From contig NVWX01000033.1 in NCBI GenBank assembly GCA_002746355.1, forward strand, positions 30,421 to 35,858: a stretch of 5,438 bases of DNA, given 5' to 3'. This document shows, one piece after another, positions 4,921-5,438 of the stretch. The DNA comes from Dehalococcoidia bacterium (lineage in GTDB: Bacteria > Chloroflexota > Dehalococcoidia > Lucifugimonadales > UBA3495). The position numbers and the translations under genes were made by a program. The number at the start of each line of letters is the position of its first letter. Position 1 is the stretch's first letter. The notes under the pieces are model-generated. The model did no database searches, was not told where the DNA came from, and saw only the letters and a program-made list of their open reading frames with translations.

Positions 4921-5438
4921 ATGAGACTCGTTTTCGCATTATTATCGTTACTTCTCGTGGTGGCGATCGCGTGTTCGTCGGACTCCACCACCGAATCCAC
5001 AACTGACTCGACACCTGATGCGTCGGGCGGGGCCAATCCGACATCGGTGCCGCAAGGGGCGGTTGGGACGCCGGCGACCCACGTTCCGGTACTCCAGACG
5101 GCCAGCGCACCTGCAACCCGCCCCGACAACAAGAAGATCGTCGAGGGCGGCACCTTCCTACGGCTGGGAGCCGATCCGCCTACCCTTGACCCACACCTAA
5201 CCACCGACGTCAACTCGGCTATCTACGCCGTGGAGATCTACGGCGGTCTGATGACCATCGACCGGAACCTGGCCATCGTGGGCGACCTGGCCGAAAGCTG
5301 GGAAGTTAGCGCGGATGGAAGGACCACCACTTTCCGCATCCATCCCGACGCCAAGTTCCATGACGGCAGAAAAGTGACGGCGAACGATATCAAATGGTCG
5401 TTGGAGAGGGCGGCGGACCCGCTCACTGAGGCTTTCAA
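4921..5438 (+). CDS. Peptide/oligopeptide-type ABC transporter substrate-binding lipoprotein, 5' part
   Basis: The first 172 codons are visible and the frame runs off the right edge; family members are usually about 500-600 aa, so about two thirds is missing. Residues 1-17 form a lipoprotein signal (basic Arg2, then a hydrophobic stretch) with lipobox AIAC, so Cys18 is the predicted lipidated N-terminus on the outer face of the cytoplasmic membrane. Residues 19-72 are a Ser/Thr/Pro/Ala-rich, low-complexity tether. From residue 76 the SBP_bac_5 (PF00496) domain begins: GGTFLRLGADPPTLDPHLT, then AVEIYGGLMTIDRNLAIVGDLAESWEVSADGRTTTFRIH and AKFHDGRKVTANDIKWSLERAADP. All are characteristic of dipeptide/oligopeptide/nickel binding proteins of this family; the ligand cannot be told. 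ATG at 4921 has GAGGA five nt upstream. The permease and ATPase genes are expected to the right, outside the window. Confidence 0.93.
   Translation, partial: MRLVFALLSLLLVVAIACSSDSTTESTTDSTPDASGGANPTSVPQGAVGTPATHVPVLQTASAPATRPDNKKIVEGGTFLRLGADPPTLDPHLTTDVNSAIYAVEIYGGLMTIDRNLAIVGDLAESWEVSADGRTTTFRIHPDAKFHDGRKVTANDIKWSLERAADPLTEAF

Noticed and set aside
4779..5213. 144-codon minus-strand open frame across the lipoprotein start
   Set aside because: It is antisense to a clear lipoprotein signal and SBP domain; its composition reflects the complementary strand and no motif is visible.

Overview
The window comes from a GC-rich bacterial genome. Gene content (two different luciferase-like/LLM flavin or F420 oxidoreductases, an acetamidase/formamidase-family protein, a PfkB-like protein and an extended-linker lipoprotein of the peptide-binding SBP family 5) resembles what I know of Chloroflexota (SAR202/Dehalococcoidia-like) environmental genomes, but no marker gene is present. 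That placement is an inference, and some actinobacterial lineages remain possible. I see no tRNA, rRNA, CRISPR array, insertion sequence or phage gene. All gene boundaries are intact except the last gene, which is cut by the right edge.

Layout. Positions 1-204 contain no convincing gene. They hold a 20-nt dyad (109-128) and a terminator-like hairpin (153-189, + strand). On the minus strand, 205-1071 encodes an F420-type LLM oxidoreductase. It diverges from a plus-strand acetamidase/formamidase-family gene (1224-2333). The 152-nt gap between them has recognisable back-to-back promoters and a 13-bp palindrome that covers or abuts both -35 regions. A second LLM monooxygenase (2426-3607) follows in the same direction and ends at a strong intrinsic terminator (3631-3666). 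Convergent to it is a PfkB-fold gene (3700-4620, minus) whose canonical substrate-site and catalytic residues have been replaced. A 300-nt divergent intergenic region follows, with a LacI-operator-like dyad, a 12-bp hairpin and a possible 25-codon leader ORF. It leads into the 5' part of a lipoprotein solute-binding gene (4921 to the edge).

How the genes may work together. The oxidoreductase/amidase/monooxygenase trio (205-3607) looks like a small catabolic module: flavin- or F420-dependent oxidation of an organic substrate, with hydrolysis of an amide substrate or intermediate. The shared promoter region and the close spacing support co-regulation; the substrate cannot be read from sequence. 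The PfkB-like gene and the transporter lipoprotein form a second divergent pair. The most unusual item is the PfkB-like protein: it keeps the fold and the nucleotide-side motif but lacks the GAGD aspartate, the GG-N motif and the N-terminal substrate aspartate, so it may be a pseudokinase or ligand sensor.
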